From: Saururus chinensis
Taxonomy: Eukaryota > Streptophyta > Magnoliopsida > Piperales > Saururaceae
Assembly (NCBI GenBank): GCA_035235625.1
Contig: CP141140.1
Location: 51,393,351 to 51,457,350 of the forward strand
Length of the DNA: 64,000 nt
Reading direction: 5' to 3'
How positions within the stretch are numbered: position 1 is the first letter of the stretch; every line of letters starts with the position of its first letter. Of the stretch, positions 36,701 to 48,900 are shown in pieces. Position numbers and translations under genes: made by a program. The notes beneath the pieces are model-generated. The model searched no databases. It was not told the origin of the DNA and worked only from the letters and a program-made list of their open reading frames with translations.

Positions 36701-37063
36701 TAGGTATTTTAAATATTTGAGCACTAATTAAATCCGATAAAAATCTAAAAATTTTTGTATGAGCATATGTTGATGTCTGGGGCATTTTGGTCCAAAAATC
36801 CTAATTTTATCTATGGGGCCCACAGGGGGTCCCGCCAAACCCTAATTTTTGGAAAATTAGTAAAAAATTTAAAAAATCTCAAAAATTTAAAATTGACTAA
36901 AAACTACTTAAAACTTATAAATGTATAGTTAGTTTTGCTTAAAACCTTTAGAAATCCTATTTATTTTTAAAAACCTCATAATTTAGATCAGAAAGCGTGT
37001 AAACCACACACTAACTGACAAATAACATTAAAATAAACTGGTTCACAAATGAGAGCCCTTATA
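33712..37063 (-). mobile_element. Long solo-LTR-like element C (3.35 kb)
   Basis: Begins TGTCACGCCCC on the plus strand, the reverse of the family end GGGGYGTGACA, and is flanked by a perfect 5-bp duplication GGTGG (33707-33711 and 37064-37068). It is the reverse complement homologue of A and B, including the '(g/a)aaaggaca' block (35060-35080) and the tandem array at 34280-34560. The opposite terminus is slightly decayed (TATAAGGGC on the minus strand instead of TGTAA). No coding interior. Confidence 0.8.
34280..34560 (-). repeat. Tandem array, about 60-bp unit, in LTR C
   Basis: Four to five copies marked by 'catgcattcatatcacata' and 'cctgcataatagtgtctcaa', the reverse-strand counterpart of the arrays in A and B. 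The ORFs at 34207-34634 run across it and are artefacts. Confidence 0.85.
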
Positions 37064-37068
37064 GGTGG

Positions 37069-37320
37069 GGGGTGGGGGGATGAGGATCACGTGTGTCAGA
37101 TCTTTATCCGACAGTGCTCAAAGTACTGGCTCACACATACGTGGCCCACACAAAGCCAGAACTCATGCTCAAGCACGTTAGCTCAATCTCACATAAATCA
37201 ATTTTTAGAAATAATTTTTTTGTATCATTATATATCATATATTTATATATTATATAATATATTACGTAATTTAAATAATATATTAAATATAAATTAATAT
37301 TTAAAATAATAATATTAATG
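37069..37320 (+). other. Right flank of LTR C, probable CACTA-like interior
   Basis: G-rich then AT-rich sequence with 'gctcacacatacgtgg' and 'gctcaatctcacataaat', resembling the 'gtgctcacatg' strings at 32580-32960. It is probably the continuation of the element split by C. It ends where a copia gag fragment begins. Confidence 0.4.
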
Positions 37321-37838
37321 AAGGCTATGAAGAACCACAAAATGAAGAATCCCTAACCACTTGGAGTGAAAAGAAAAGGAAAGAGTATAAAGAAAACAAG
37401 ACAATATGCAAGGGCCTTGTTCTACATACAACAAGCCATGAGCAAAGCAATCTTCCAAAGAATCATGACTGCCACAAAATCTAACGAGGCATGGGAGATC
37501 TTAAAAAATAAGTTTCAAGGAACCGATATGGTAATATTCATCAAGCTTCAAACTTTATGGAGGAATATTGATAATTTGGCATTGAAAGATAGTAAGAATA
37601 TTAAAGAATTCAATTCTAAAGTGGCTGAAATTGTAAAACAAATTAAAACCTATGGAGATACTATTCCAAATAAGAAAATTGTGGAGAACGTTCTAAGGAG
37701 TGTGTCAACTGATCATGTAGTGGGTGCTATAGAAGAAGCAAAAGACTTGACTAAATTGAGTATGCATGAGCTAATGAGTTCACTTAAAAATCATGAATTA
37801 AGGATGAAGAAATTCTCAACTTCTTCTACTAAAGATTA
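37321..37838 (+). pseudogene. Copia III gag fragment (duplicate)
   Basis: Nearly identical to 41826-42344. It encodes a copia gag of the UBN2 type (ARALFYIQQAM ... EILKNKFQG ... NSKVAEIVKQIKTYGD). Both ends are cut within coding sequence. It shares with the longer copy the same frame break around 37375-37410. The right end joins the copia II LTR across the microhomology AAAG. Confidence 0.8.
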
Positions 37839-38656
37839 TGATTGAATCAAGCAAGTTGCTTTGTCCTTAAGACAGAATTCACCCTCTTTAATAGTGCTTA
37901 GAACTCTTGGGCGTTTGCTTCCCACAATAAGACGATCAACCACATACTGTAGGAGCACCTCCAACATAGTACATGCAGAAAACCATAGTATGTATGCTCT
38001 CACAGAAAGGAAATGGACAGAAAATCCAGAATCAGATTATTGAAGAAATCATTTTTAATGATTTTATAGAAAATCCCGTTAAAGACACCCTTTTCGTTTC
38101 AAACGGATGCGTCCATCCATTAGCAGACATATTCTTTAGTAAAAATAAACTAGACCCATTTTGGTCAATAGAAAACCAAACCAAATAAATAGAAAACCAA
38201 ACCAAATAAATTTGTCCCAAAAATATTATCTTGTTGACCCAACCCAACCCGACCGACCAGTCACGCGTGTGAACCGAACCAAGCCGGCAGGACAGACAGC
38301 GGCAGCGGTGCGTGTGTTTGGGTTAGCCCACCTAGGTGCATGGGTCCAACATGTCTCTCCCCCACAAAAGTGGGTTGGCCAAAGGGCCTAACTTGAAAGG
38401 TCAAACTTGTGCCTTATATACCAACATCATCCCCTTCTTCTAGGCGATGTGGGACTATTCACTCATTCAACCAATTCATATGCGTGATTCTCATTCAACA
38501 CAAAGTGGGCTTAGGCTCTCTCTACCATATGGGCTTTACCCACTTAAGTAATATGGGCTTGACCCACATAAATATTATGGACTTAACTCACGTAAATAAT
38601 ATACCCTCCTTAATGATATGGGCTTAACTCATTTCATATAATGCCCACTTCTAACA
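37839..38656 (-). mobile_element. Copia II 3' LTR, inner end truncated
   Basis: Aligns with the copia I LTR. Its 5' end is well preserved: read on the minus strand it starts TGTTAGAAGTGGGC at 38656. The other end is cut at about 37839 beside a gag fragment from another element. It carries a segment of about 110 bp (38233-38340) that copia I lacks, and an uninterrupted version of the site where the hAT sits in copia I. Confidence 0.8.
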
Positions 38657-38668
38657 ATCCCCCACATA
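38657..38668 (-). other. Polypurine tract of copia II
   Basis: The minus-strand sequence TATGTGGGGGAT immediately precedes the LTR start. A purine-rich tract at this place primes plus-strand DNA synthesis in LTR retrotransposons. Confidence 0.6.
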
Positions 38669-41080
38669 TGTGAGAATTGATTGGATAACTATGCAAAATA
38701 ATGCAAATAAATTGTGAAAGAAAATATTAAAAAAATCATCCATGGTAGAAAGGTAGCTTTTGGCTTTGAACTTTTCCTTGTGAAAACTATCGGGCCTATT
38801 GGCTAATTAGTGAATGTGATGTCTTAAACTGTTCAGCTATTCGTGTAAACCAAGACAATAGAATTCACACAATCACTTCTTAGACACACTGTGGTTCTCA
38901 TGATTGTGTTCGTTTCGTCCCTGAACAAATCTCATTTTCATTAGTGCTCTAAAAGATTTAGCCTTAAAATCCTCATATAAGAGTCCCTTTCACACTCATA
39001 TATGTGATTCTCATTAGGAGTATCCTGCAATACCCCACTCAAACTAATTTAAGCTATGAGAACCATCAAAAGCAAAGCTTATCCTGATTCACTCTGCATG
39101 CATCACTATCTCATCATAGGAATGGGGCCAAGATTTTTATCCCAATAGTGATTCCCCTTAAATCCCCCACAATTCGGTTATCCCTTTGAACCTAGATCTT
39201 GGGATCTTTAGTCAACTAGGTTGGGTTGCCATTATGGTGACTCTCAATATGTAAGCTTCAAGCCCATTCCCCTCGATGAACTGCTCACTTATTCTTTGGT
39301 CAAACCCTTAGTAAGCGGATCCGTAATATATTTTTTTGACCTAACATACTCAATGGAAACTATTCCACTAAAGAGAAATTATTTTTATGGTATTGTGCCT
39401 CTAATGTATATGTCGAGACTTACCAATATACAAGTTACTTTGTGTCATTCCTATAGCGAATTGGCTATCACGATATATGCAAATAGGTAGTATAGGTTTC
39501 CCCCAGATTGAAATATCCTCCAAAAAATTACTAAGCCACTCAGCCTCTTCGCCTGCTCTATCAAGTGCAATGAATTCAAATTCCATTGTAGATCTTGCTA
39601 TGCACATCTATTTAAAGGATTTCCAAGACAATGTTGCACTTCCAAGAGTAAAGACATCCACTTGTGGATTTTGAGTCTTTTGTATCAGATATCCAATTTG
39701 CATCACAACAACCCTCTAGTACTGCTGGATACCTAGTATCATGCAATCCATAATTCAAGGTATATCTTAAATATCTAAGAACTCTGTCTACAGCCTTCCA
39801 ATGGTTTGCCCCTGGGTTGCTATTGAATCTACTTAGTCTACTCACTGAGTATAATATGTTTGGTCTCGTACAATTCATGATGTAATTTAGACTTCTAATA
39901 ATTTGAGAATATTGAAGTTGTAATATGCTATCAACCGTGTTTTTGCTTAAATGCAATGTCACATCCATAGGTGTTCTCACTAGAAAATTATCTTTTTTAT
40001 TAAATTTATCTAGGATTTTCTCAATGTAATGAGATTCAAAAAATACATATTCATCATATGTCCTAATAATTTTCATTCCTAGTATAACATTTGCATCACC
40101 AATATCCTTCATGTCAAACTGTTTGTTCAACATCTTCTTAACAACTTTAATGATATCATCATTGCTACCAATAATGAGCTTATCATTCACATATATACAT
40201 ACAATAACATAGTCATTAGGTCTTTCTTTGACATAAACACATTTGTCACATTTATTATTTTTGAACCCATTTGACATCATCATTTTGTCAAATTTTTTAT
40301 GTTATTGCTTAGGTGCTTGTTTGAGCCCATAGAGACATTTAACAAGTCTACACACTTTATTTTCTTGACCCGGTACAACACACCCTTCAGGTTGTTGCAT
40401 ATAAATTTCCTCATTCAAGTCATCGTTCAAGAATGTAGTTTTCACATCCATTTGATGTATTTCAAGATTATTCAAAGCAGCAATAGCGATTAACATCCTA
40501 ATGGAAGTTATCCTTGTGACTGGTGAATATGTATCAAAATAATATTGACCTTCCTTTTGCTTTTATCCTTTGATAACAAGTCTAGCTTTATATTTGTTAA
40601 TTGATCCATCAACTTTCGTCTTCCTCTTGAATATCCACTTGTATCCTATAGGCTTACTCCCTGGCAATAGGTCCACCATTTCCCAAGTATGATTTTGTAT
40701 AATGGATTCAATTTAACTATTTATTACCTCCTTCCAATATTGTGTTTCAGAAGAGGACATGACTTCTTTAAAGCTTTGAGGCTCATTTTCCAACAAATAA
40801 GTTAGAAAGTCTAGACTAAAGGATTTTGATGTTCTAACACATTTACTACGTCTAGGTTCATCATCTTCTCCCTCTTGGTCTTCACTATTGTCCTGTGCAA
40901 CATCCAAAGTTCTTTTAAGAGAACATTCCTTTTATGTAGAATTCCACAAAAAAATATGTTCAAAAAACAAAGCATTCCTAGATTAAATCACAGTATTGAC
41001 ATTTACATCAGAAATATCAAATTTATAAACAAGAAAGCGATATGCACTACTATTATTGGCATAACCAATGAATACACAAA
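38669..41080 (-). pseudogene. Copia II pol 3' half: RT and RNase H
   Basis: Minus strand. From the right: a region between integrase and RT (40713-40907), RT N-terminus (40302-40496; MDVKTTFLND and CLYGLKQAPKQ), RT palm to connection (39612-40283), and the RNase H C-terminus (39401-39607; STMEFEFIALDRAGEEAEW). The RT catalytic box reads YVND rather than YVDD. The last part before the LTR (38669-39400) is non-coding. Frames are broken, and everything upstream of about 41080 (integrase, gag, 5' LTR) is missing, cut by a CACTA end. Confidence 0.85.
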
Positions 41081-41685
41081 CATAAACGTCGCAAATACTC
41101 CACTTATTTAAGCTCCTCTTGCTGGAGTCAAGTGCTCCTCCTACTAGAGTCAGGTGGCCCTCCTCCCCCCGTCCAAGCTCCCCCTCTCCCATACCGCCAA
41201 GTTCCTCCCTCTCCCCTCATCCCGCTAGAGGCGGGATTTATTTTTTTAAAAAAAAATTGTTCCAATAAGAGTCTTTTTTTTTCTTATTAGCAACGCACAA
41301 AAAAGCATCACTAGTAAGTGGTTTTTATTCTTTATAAAAATTCTTTCATAGTGGCAACATTTTATAAAGCATTGCTAATAATATATTATTAGCGAACTTG
41401 GCTACAATTACAAATTTCAAATTTTATTAACAATGGTTGTCATAAAACGTAGCTGAAAATAACTTTTAGGGATGCTTAATAAACATCAATAATGTACTAT
41501 CAGTGACATAAATACAAAGCATTACACAAAATAATATATTAGCGATGCAAAAAAGTGTCGCTAATAGTAATACTATTAGCGATATTTTTTCATATGTGTC
41601 ATTAATTAGTAGTTATGACGAGACTTTTTTATACGCTTATAGTGATGTTTTTAAAGCATCACTAATAGTACTTTTTGTTGTAGTG
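41081..41685. mobile_element. CACTA-type transposon right end
   Basis: Ends ctttttgttgtagtg (complement CACTACAACAAAAAG), followed by AAC. Subterminal repeats 'agcatcactaatagtac', 'gtgtcgctaatag' and 'attagcgat' fill 41290-41670. The GC-rich block 41130-41230 mirrors that at 5770-6070, so this and the 5.3-kb end belong to one family. The left part is missing or lies elsewhere. Confidence 0.7.
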
Positions 41686-41699
41686 AACCCATTGGGTTC

Positions 41700-44290
41700 C
41701 CTAAAAATATCATAACATCAAGCACAAATGAATCATCGGAGAAGCTTTCATTGCTGATTTTTGGAGCATACAAATGAAAACCCTCTTCATTTCAAAAGAT
41801 ATGTGGGAGTACGTTGAAGAAGACTATGAAGAACCACAAAATGAAGAATCCCTAACCACTTGGAGTGAAAAGAAAAGGAAAGAGTATAAAGAAAATACGA
41901 CAATATGCAAGGGCCTTATTCTACATACAACAAGCCATGTGGAAAGCAATCTTCCAAAGAATCATGGCTGCCACAAAATCTAACGAGGCATGGGAGATCT
42001 TAAAAAATAAGTTTCAAGGAACCGATAAGGTAATATTCATCAAGCTTCAAACTTTTTGCAGGAATATTGATAATTTGGCATTGAAAGATAGTAAGAATAT
42101 TGAAGAATTCAATACTAAAGTGGCTGAAATTGTAAATCAAATTAAAACCTATGGAGATACTATTCTAGATAAGAAAATTGTGGAGGACATTCTAAGGAGT
42201 GTGTCAACTGATCATGTAGTGGGTGCTATAGAAGAAGCAAAAGACTTGTCCAAATTGAGTATGCATGAGCTATTGAGTTCACTTAAAAATCATGAATTAA
42301 GGATGAAGAAATTCCCAACTTCTTCTACTAAAGAACAAACTTTTCAATCTTAGATGGCATTTAAAGATAAAAGAGAACTTGGCGGAAATAAAAAATTTCA
42401 AGGAAGTTCTTCTTAAGGTAGAGGAAGAGGAAACCAAAATAATGGAAGAGGCAATGATAATAGAAGAGACATATAAGAAAAACAAAATAATAGATGTTTC
42501 ATTTGCAAGAAAATAAATCATGTTGCCAATTATTATTATTTTAGATGCATAAGATGGAAATACCACACTCATGCCCTAAAGGTTTGTAAGTTTCAATAAA
42601 AGGACCAAGCACATTTCACCAAAAAAGCGGAAGATAAACAAAGTCATTTACTATACTATTTCATGAACACACAAGAAGAAGAAAAAAGATGTTTTGTACT
42701 TGGATAGTGGTTGTAGTAACCACATGATGGACAACTGGAAAAACTTTGTGGAACTTGAACAAAATAGCAACTCTTAAGTAAAGCTTGGAGAGAGAAAAAT
42801 GTAAAAGGTTGAGAAAAAAGGAATTATAGTTGTCCAAACAAAAAAATGTGATTCGAAACTCATTTATGATGTTCTTTATATTCTCATATTAACATAAAAT
42901 TTCCTTAATGTTGGGCAACTTTTGCAAAAAAGTTATAAGTTTATTTTGATAAAGATAAATGTGTTATAATTGATAAAAACATGAGGCAAGCAATAGAATA
43001 AGTCAAAATGGCATCACACAAGGTATTTCCATTGGTTATTTTTACTTGTGTAAACTATAGAATGAAGGTTATTCATATAGATGACTCCTTATTATGACAC
43101 TTGAGGTTTAGACACTAAACCATAGGATCTCACTTTTCTCAACGAAAAGAACATAGTCTTTGGACTTCTAAGAATCAATCGAAAAGAAAAGATTTGTGAA
43201 GGATGCATACATAGAAAACAACATAGATTATCATTTTTAGAGTCAACTTGGAGATCAAAAGTACCACTTGAGTTTGTTCATGTTGACATATGTGGACTAA
43301 CAAATACGTCATCCATCACCAACAAAAGATATTGTCTACTCTTAGTAGATAATTTTACAAGAATGATGTGGGTTTATCTTATAAATGTCAAATCGGATGT
43401 ATTTTCCATATTTATGCAATTCAAGACACTTGTAAAAAATCAAAGTGAGAAAAAATTAAAAGACTTGATGACCGATCATGGTGGTAAGTTTACATCAAGA
43501 GAATTTTAAAATTTTTGTAAAGAATATTACATCAAGAGAGATATAATAACTAGCTACATACCTCAACAAAATGATGTAGTGAGGAGAAGAAATACAATAA
43601 TTGTGGAGATGACAAGAAGCATGCTAAAAGAGAAAAATTTTCCAAACCAATTTTGGGCAAAAGCCATTAATATAACCACCCTACATCTTTAGTAGGTCTT
43701 TAACAAGGCAGTTCAAAATATGACACCATATGAAGCATGACACAAGAGAAAGCTATAAGTTACTTTAAAATTTTTGGATGCATTGTTTATGCTCACATTC
43801 CTACACAAAAGATAAGCAAGTTTATTAAGAATGGAGAAAAATGTATCTACATTGGATACAATAGAGAATTTCAGGCTTATAAAATTTTCAATCTTAAAAC
43901 AAAGGAATTGGTGATATCAAAAGATGTTGTATTTAATAAAGAAGGATCATGGAAGTTTGAAGAAAACAATAGTAGATCCTCAAAAATATATATAGAAGAT
44001 GTGATAGATGTGTTTCATCAAGTCATCAACATCAAGTGGATAACAACCGCAAGAGTATGGGTCTCCTCACTCACACGATGAGTCAACACACAATATTAAA
44101 GCATATGGTAAATAGTCCAAACAATGTAGATAGTGATTCACCTCCAAGAAATGTAAGCTCACTTCAAGAAATTTATGTTGAATGTGATGTTACATTATTT
44201 TCTTGTGGTCCAACAAAATTTGAAGATGCTTCAAGAAAAGAAGTTTGGATAGAAGTAATAAATAATGAGACAAATATGATTTAGGAAAAC
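41700..44290 (+). pseudogene. Copia III gag to integrase, decayed
   Basis: Plus-strand Ty1/copia element. UBN2-type gag occupies 41774-42353 in two frames (MKTLFISKDMWEYVEEDYEE, then ARALFYIQQAM). A zinc knuckle (about 42490-42545), protease (LDSGCSNHMM, about 42698-42730), GAG-pre-integrase (43090-43210), integrase core (43260-43740, TDHGGKFTSREF) and the integrase C-terminal part (43737-44081, FKIFGCIVYAHIP) follow. Many stops and shifts. RT and RNase H are absent: the sequence stops near 44290 and a gypsy fragment follows. Confidence 0.85.
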
Positions 44291-44344
44291 AAGACATGAG
44301 AGTCAGTTGATAAGCCTAAAGACAAAGATGTGATTGTCTTCAAA

Positions 44345-44700
44345 TAGTTTGCAACTAATGCCACCAAGTTGCAGCTCCCCTCTTTAGTTTACATGAAACC
44401 AGCTTCACCTTCATCTCATCGAGCACTTCCATCACCTCAAAATAATTCTCTACTTCAAACAACCAGTCTAAAAACTCTTCAATGTTTATCTGTCCATTAA
44501 AAGTAGGGAGTTCCATCTTGTGTTTGAATTGAAAAAATCTATGTCATTACCTCTGCCTCGGTCTAGAGGTTCATCTTCCTCACTAGATTCATCCATTGGG
44601 AGTAAAGGAGGATGAGCTACTATAGCTCGTTGGTAGGCAAGATGTCCCACTCCAACATGTGCAAAGGGACTTGTCATCCACCCATTTGGACTCTTCCTAG
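44345..44700 (-). pseudogene. Ty3/gypsy gag fragment
   Basis: The minus-strand frame at about 44345-44545 gives KMELPTFNG, EEFLDWLFEVENYFE and CKLKRGAATWWH, the hallmark of the Retrotrans_gag domain. An acidic/Arg segment precedes it (44560-44620, EEDEPLDRGRG in another frame). Only this piece of the element is present. Confidence 0.75.
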
Positions 44701-44789
44701 CAGTCAAAAATTCTCATACTGCCTTCCTCCATGTAGGAACAATCCCTTGTATCCTCCAAGGGCTTCAGCGCTGCCAGGGGGTGGAGGGG

Positions 44790-45996
44790 TTACAAGAACA
44801 TATGGGGTCATATGTATTATATTGGCTTATTTTGGTGAACAAAATAAGGTCACATTGAGGTGTAATTTGAGTCCTAGTATAGAATGCTTACAACTGAAGA
44901 TCACATAGTGAAGATAAATAATATCAAAAGACTCAGAATTGTTTCACAAGTAAAAACACGCACACACATCACAATCACACACTTAATATAAAAGGTTTAT
45001 CATATTAGAGTGCAAGAAAAGAATGAGTTGAAAATGAGTGAAAAATAACATAATTATGTAAAATTTTCATTTAAGAATACTTGGGATTAAAAAGAGACTA
45101 ATTGGAAAAAAAATTGAAAAATTTTGAATTTTGGTACTATAGTAATATTGTAGCAACACACTAGCAATATTGTAGCAATTACTGTAGCAAACAATTGGTC
45201 AAAACGATCGATCGTTTACTAGAGCAGTATTCACAAAACTTCACAAAATGAAACTGAGAGTTGGCGATTGATTGGTGAACATTAGCGATCAATCATTTGA
45301 GCCCGCAATTTCACAAAATAAGCCATTCCGAGTTGAATTTTATTATTATTCAATGTCTAACACCAAACTGACTTAGTTGGCTATAAAAGGGGTGTTTTTG
45401 ATATGGGAAAAGATAAAGAAAGTCATTATTAGCATAGAGAGAGATTGGTGAGTCTACTCTATTGGATTTTGATAGTTTAGAGCTTTCCATTGGCTACATG
45501 CTTTGAAGATCAATTCAATTAGCTAAAAGCGAAGAGTCTTTCACAACACGACACACAAGAGCTTGAGGAGTTGCAACAAAGTTCTTCATCAAGGCATGTT
45601 TGAAGAATCTCAAGAGGTAAATCAATAAAAAAGGAATGAGTCCTTGGTTTAATTGCTAAAAAAAGAAGACAAAGATCAAAACATGAAAAGGGAAAGCTTC
45701 AAGGATTTAAGAAGGAAGAATTGAATGTCAATATCATTAACAAGAGAAGATTGAACAAAAAGAGTTTGTGTCAAGTCTTAAGGTTGGTTGGTTGTTTTGA
45801 GTCTTATAAGATGTATATCATTCTAGTGCATTGATTTAGCCTTGGATTGAGGCGTCATAATTTTTTACCCTAGTTTGGGTTTTTAATGTTAAATTTTTGT
45901 ATGTTCTTGCATGTTTTATGGTTTGATTGTTGATAGATTGATCATGAATGTGCATAGTCATTAGGCTTTTTGTACTTTCTGCTATATAAGAAAATT
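44790..45996 (+). repeat. L1-family LTR, most complete copy
   Basis: Matches the start of the copy at 4608 and the whole of 1-1112, ending in the 'taccctagtttgggttttt' block. It contains a likely TATA region ('ggctataaaagggg', 45390-45403) as expected of an LTR promoter. It might be the 3' LTR of copia III, whose coding part ends 500 bp upstream, but the two are separated by a gypsy fragment. Confidence 0.65.
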
Positions 45997-45999
45997 ATA

Positions 46000-46956
46000 T
46001 GCAACGAGGCCATATCTTGTAGTCTTTATCTTCATTAGATAATCGGACTAGGGGCAATGTGATGATCTGCTAGGTTGATTAGATATATATTAAACTTTCA
46101 ATGGCAGTTGTGCTGCTGTGGTGGCCACTTGTCACCAGCGGTACACTAGAAAGGGTGACCCTGGAGGTTGTCCACCTGCTCGTACTGGCGGAAATTGGAG
46201 ATGTTCAACTTTTGTCATTATCCTCTACTCTACTCTACTTCTCCTGAGGTTTTTTCAAGATGCTGAGGATGAAGAACAGTGAGTTGCTGCAAGTGTTGAA
46301 CAATCTGCTACATTTGGATCTGAGTTTGTTGTTGTGATTGGACATGTTGCTGCATCAAGTTGTTGATAGCTTGAATAGAAGAAGATTATGCAGGAGGTTG
46401 AGCTGCCATGTAGGACCCTCCTTTTCCCATAGACGGAACCAAATTTTGATGCAGCAAATAAATGAAGAACAGAGTAGCAAAAACCAAATAGAACAGTGAA
46501 TCCATACTGAGAATGAAAAAATGGAGGAGGAAGAGTAGTGTTTCTGTTGAATTTTCTAGAAGAACATAGAGTTACAAGCTTGAATCCACAAGCTAAAAGG
46601 CCTTCAAATCCATGAAGAGATATACATGATTGAATCCACAGTCCTAGCTCAAATCCATGCTCAAAGAAGAAATTTCTGGAAATAAAATACACTCAAATTC
46701 AAAATCTCTTTTTCCCTTTCTCCTTCCCACCGCTTATCCTCTTTGTAACTAACTAATTCTAACATCCCATAACTAACTGGTGGTTAAATTATAGGAATAC
46801 CCTTCTTCTTATAAATATCTACAATGCCTTTTAAAGGCTAAGACACAATTACCCCTATTCACCCTTAACTAGAATGTGTTATTATGCTGAGAATAACTAA
46901 ACAATCTTTAAGTTGAGCCAGCTGTGCAAAAGATCAAAGTACCCCTCTACATCACT
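46000..46956 (-). mobile_element. Gypsy-like leader and LTR portion, antisense
   Basis: On the minus strand a stretch near 46395-46440 reads like the start of a gypsy polyprotein (MGKGGSYMAAQPP) just after a possible primer-binding region. The LTR-like sequence 46450-46956 has no gene; the 145-codon ORF (46255-46692) crosses LTR and leader and is not credible. It probably belongs with the gag fragment at 44345-44700. Interrupted by LTR F at 46962. Confidence 0.4.
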
Positions 46957-47509
46957 ATACATGTAACGACCCGACCCGAGCCGGGCCCACAAAATCACTA
47001 GTAGAAAATTTTTCTTTACCTTGAGCCAGGAATCATCATCTGTGTGCGAGAGGTACAATGTTCATCTACGCACTACGAAGCTTCAAAGCTTCATCGTACG
47101 TAGACTTAGGTTATGACGAACGTATACACACAACGGAGCTTCACAGTTTGTTGTGTGTAAAACAAAATAAAACATATATTTATAATTAAATTGGATCGGG
47201 CCAACATTGCATTATCGTTGGTTGCTTACGTACGTATTGGATATTATTCCAACACGATTGGATCCGAATGTAGTTCTGCCTAACGGCTACTACATACAAC
47301 AATCGTCACAAAATCATATACGTTAAAATACATATATACTGATATTTACAAAAATTTGTCATATATTGGAGTCAAGCGGAAGTTAATAAACCAAAAACGT
47401 ACATCTCGCTCTACCACCGAGCGGGATCATAATCACATATATGCGTCTCGCTCTATCACTGAGCCGAGACTGAAAACACAAATTACACATCTCGCTCTAC
47501 CCTAGAGCG

Positions 47510-47610
47510 AGACCACACATGTCATATAAGCATACATCATGGCATATAAAGCACACATCATGGCATATAGGCACACAACATGGCATATAGGCACATAGCA
47601 CAACAAACAT
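47510..47610 (-). repeat. Short tandem array, about 20-24 bp unit
   Basis: Four copies of a 'catcatggcatataaagcaca'-like unit. Confidence 0.8.
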
Positions 47611-47787
47611 ATAAATTGTAGCATAACACACATCATAACTTAGCACATGTTGTTCTATAATTACAACAGAAGATCAAAAATGCTTACTTTCATCATAACT
47701 CGTACAGTATCAGTATCTACGGACAGAACCCCGTCTTGCTCCGGGTCTCTTTTTCTTGTTCTGGTGTTCGGGCAGGGCCTCCCTTAG

Positions 47788-48300
47788 TCTTGGGGCATTT
47801 CCTCCTTATAAGATAGTCAGCTTACAAAATAGAACCCACCATCATGTAGAACACCTTCGATTTAGTCAAGAACGCCTCTTGAATCGACTAAATCGGAGTT
47901 AAGATGGCCAGAAACAGAGAAAATAAAATTAGCCGGTACAGGTAGAACCTCTCCTTGTCTTGGGGTGTTTCCTCTTCATACGATCGCCAACTCAGAAAAT
48001 AAAACCCTCCATCGCGTAGAACATACTCAATTTAGTCAAGAACGCCTCTTGAATCGACTAAATCGAAGTTAGGATGGCCAAAAACAGAGAAAACGAAGTT
48101 GGTCAATGCTCGAAGGTAGCGGGTAGAATGTCTCCTTGTCTTGGAGCGTTTTCCTCCTTATACAGATTCCAACTCGAAGAATGGACCACTCCATTGCGTA
48201 GAGCACACTCAATTTAGTAGGAAACGGGTCTTGAACGGCCTTAATCGGCCTCAGAACGGTCAAAAACGGAGGAGGAGAAGTTTTCTCCCAAAAAGGAACG
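47788..48300 (-). repeat. Tandem array, 170-181 bp unit, three copies
   Basis: Units begin at about 47788, 47958 and 48139 with 'tcttgg'. They share 'gcgtagaacatactcaattta' and 'aagaacgcctcttgaatcg' blocks, with the third copy most diverged. Confidence 0.85.
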
Positions 48301-48900
48301 AAATGGGAGTATTTAAAGCCCTCGAGCTGCGCCGAAACCGCGGCGGTGCCACTAGTTTTGGGCGGCGGCGGCCGCCGTACGAGCGCGGCACCCGCGGTAA
48401 TGCACGGCTCGCGCCCGAGCATTACGCGGGTCGCGCCCACGTTATCGCAAGCGCGCACAGTTTCGCGGCCGCGCTCTAGCTCGCGTCGAACCGTGCTACG
48501 GCGCGCACCAGTCGTGCACCACGCGCCAGTTCTTTTTTTATTTTTTATTTTTTAAATAAAAACAAATCTTCAAACGCACATATCTCCCTACCCCGAAATC
48601 GGATTCGAGCGTTCTTGGTATTGTTGGACTCGTATCGACGAGCCCTTCGATAGTAACCCACTTAAAGTAATAAATCTTCTTTTTCTAAGTGGGTCCTACC
48701 TATATTGCACGTTTCTTAAATGTTGTAATTTCTGGTTCTGACCTCCGTTTCGCCCGTTCTTTGATTCATTACGCTCGTTTCTTGGAGCTCTACTCAAATA
48801 CGAAGGTTTCAACGGTTAAAACTGTCTATAATTTATTTAAAAAAATTACTAATTACCTCTAACCTCCTTGGTTAGACGTAATCAAAAGCGGGGTGTTACA

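Larger units (their letters stand above)
46962..48900 (-). mobile_element. Long solo-LTR-like element F (1.94 kb)
   Basis: Starts TGTAACGACCCG and ends GGGGTGTTACA, with flanks ATACA and ATACC (four of five match). It has a GC-rich zone near the right side (48300-48530) and internal tandem arrays (47405-47610; 47788-48300), the same plan as D and E read in reverse. No gag or pol. Confidence 0.65.

Noticed and set aside
37131..37340. ORFs in the AT-rich stretch before the gag fragment
   Set aside because: Ile/Tyr/Asn-rich translations of simple AT sequence, no homology seen.
46255..46692. 145-codon minus-strand ORF
   Set aside because: It crosses what looks like a gypsy LTR and leader; no domain and poor codon character.
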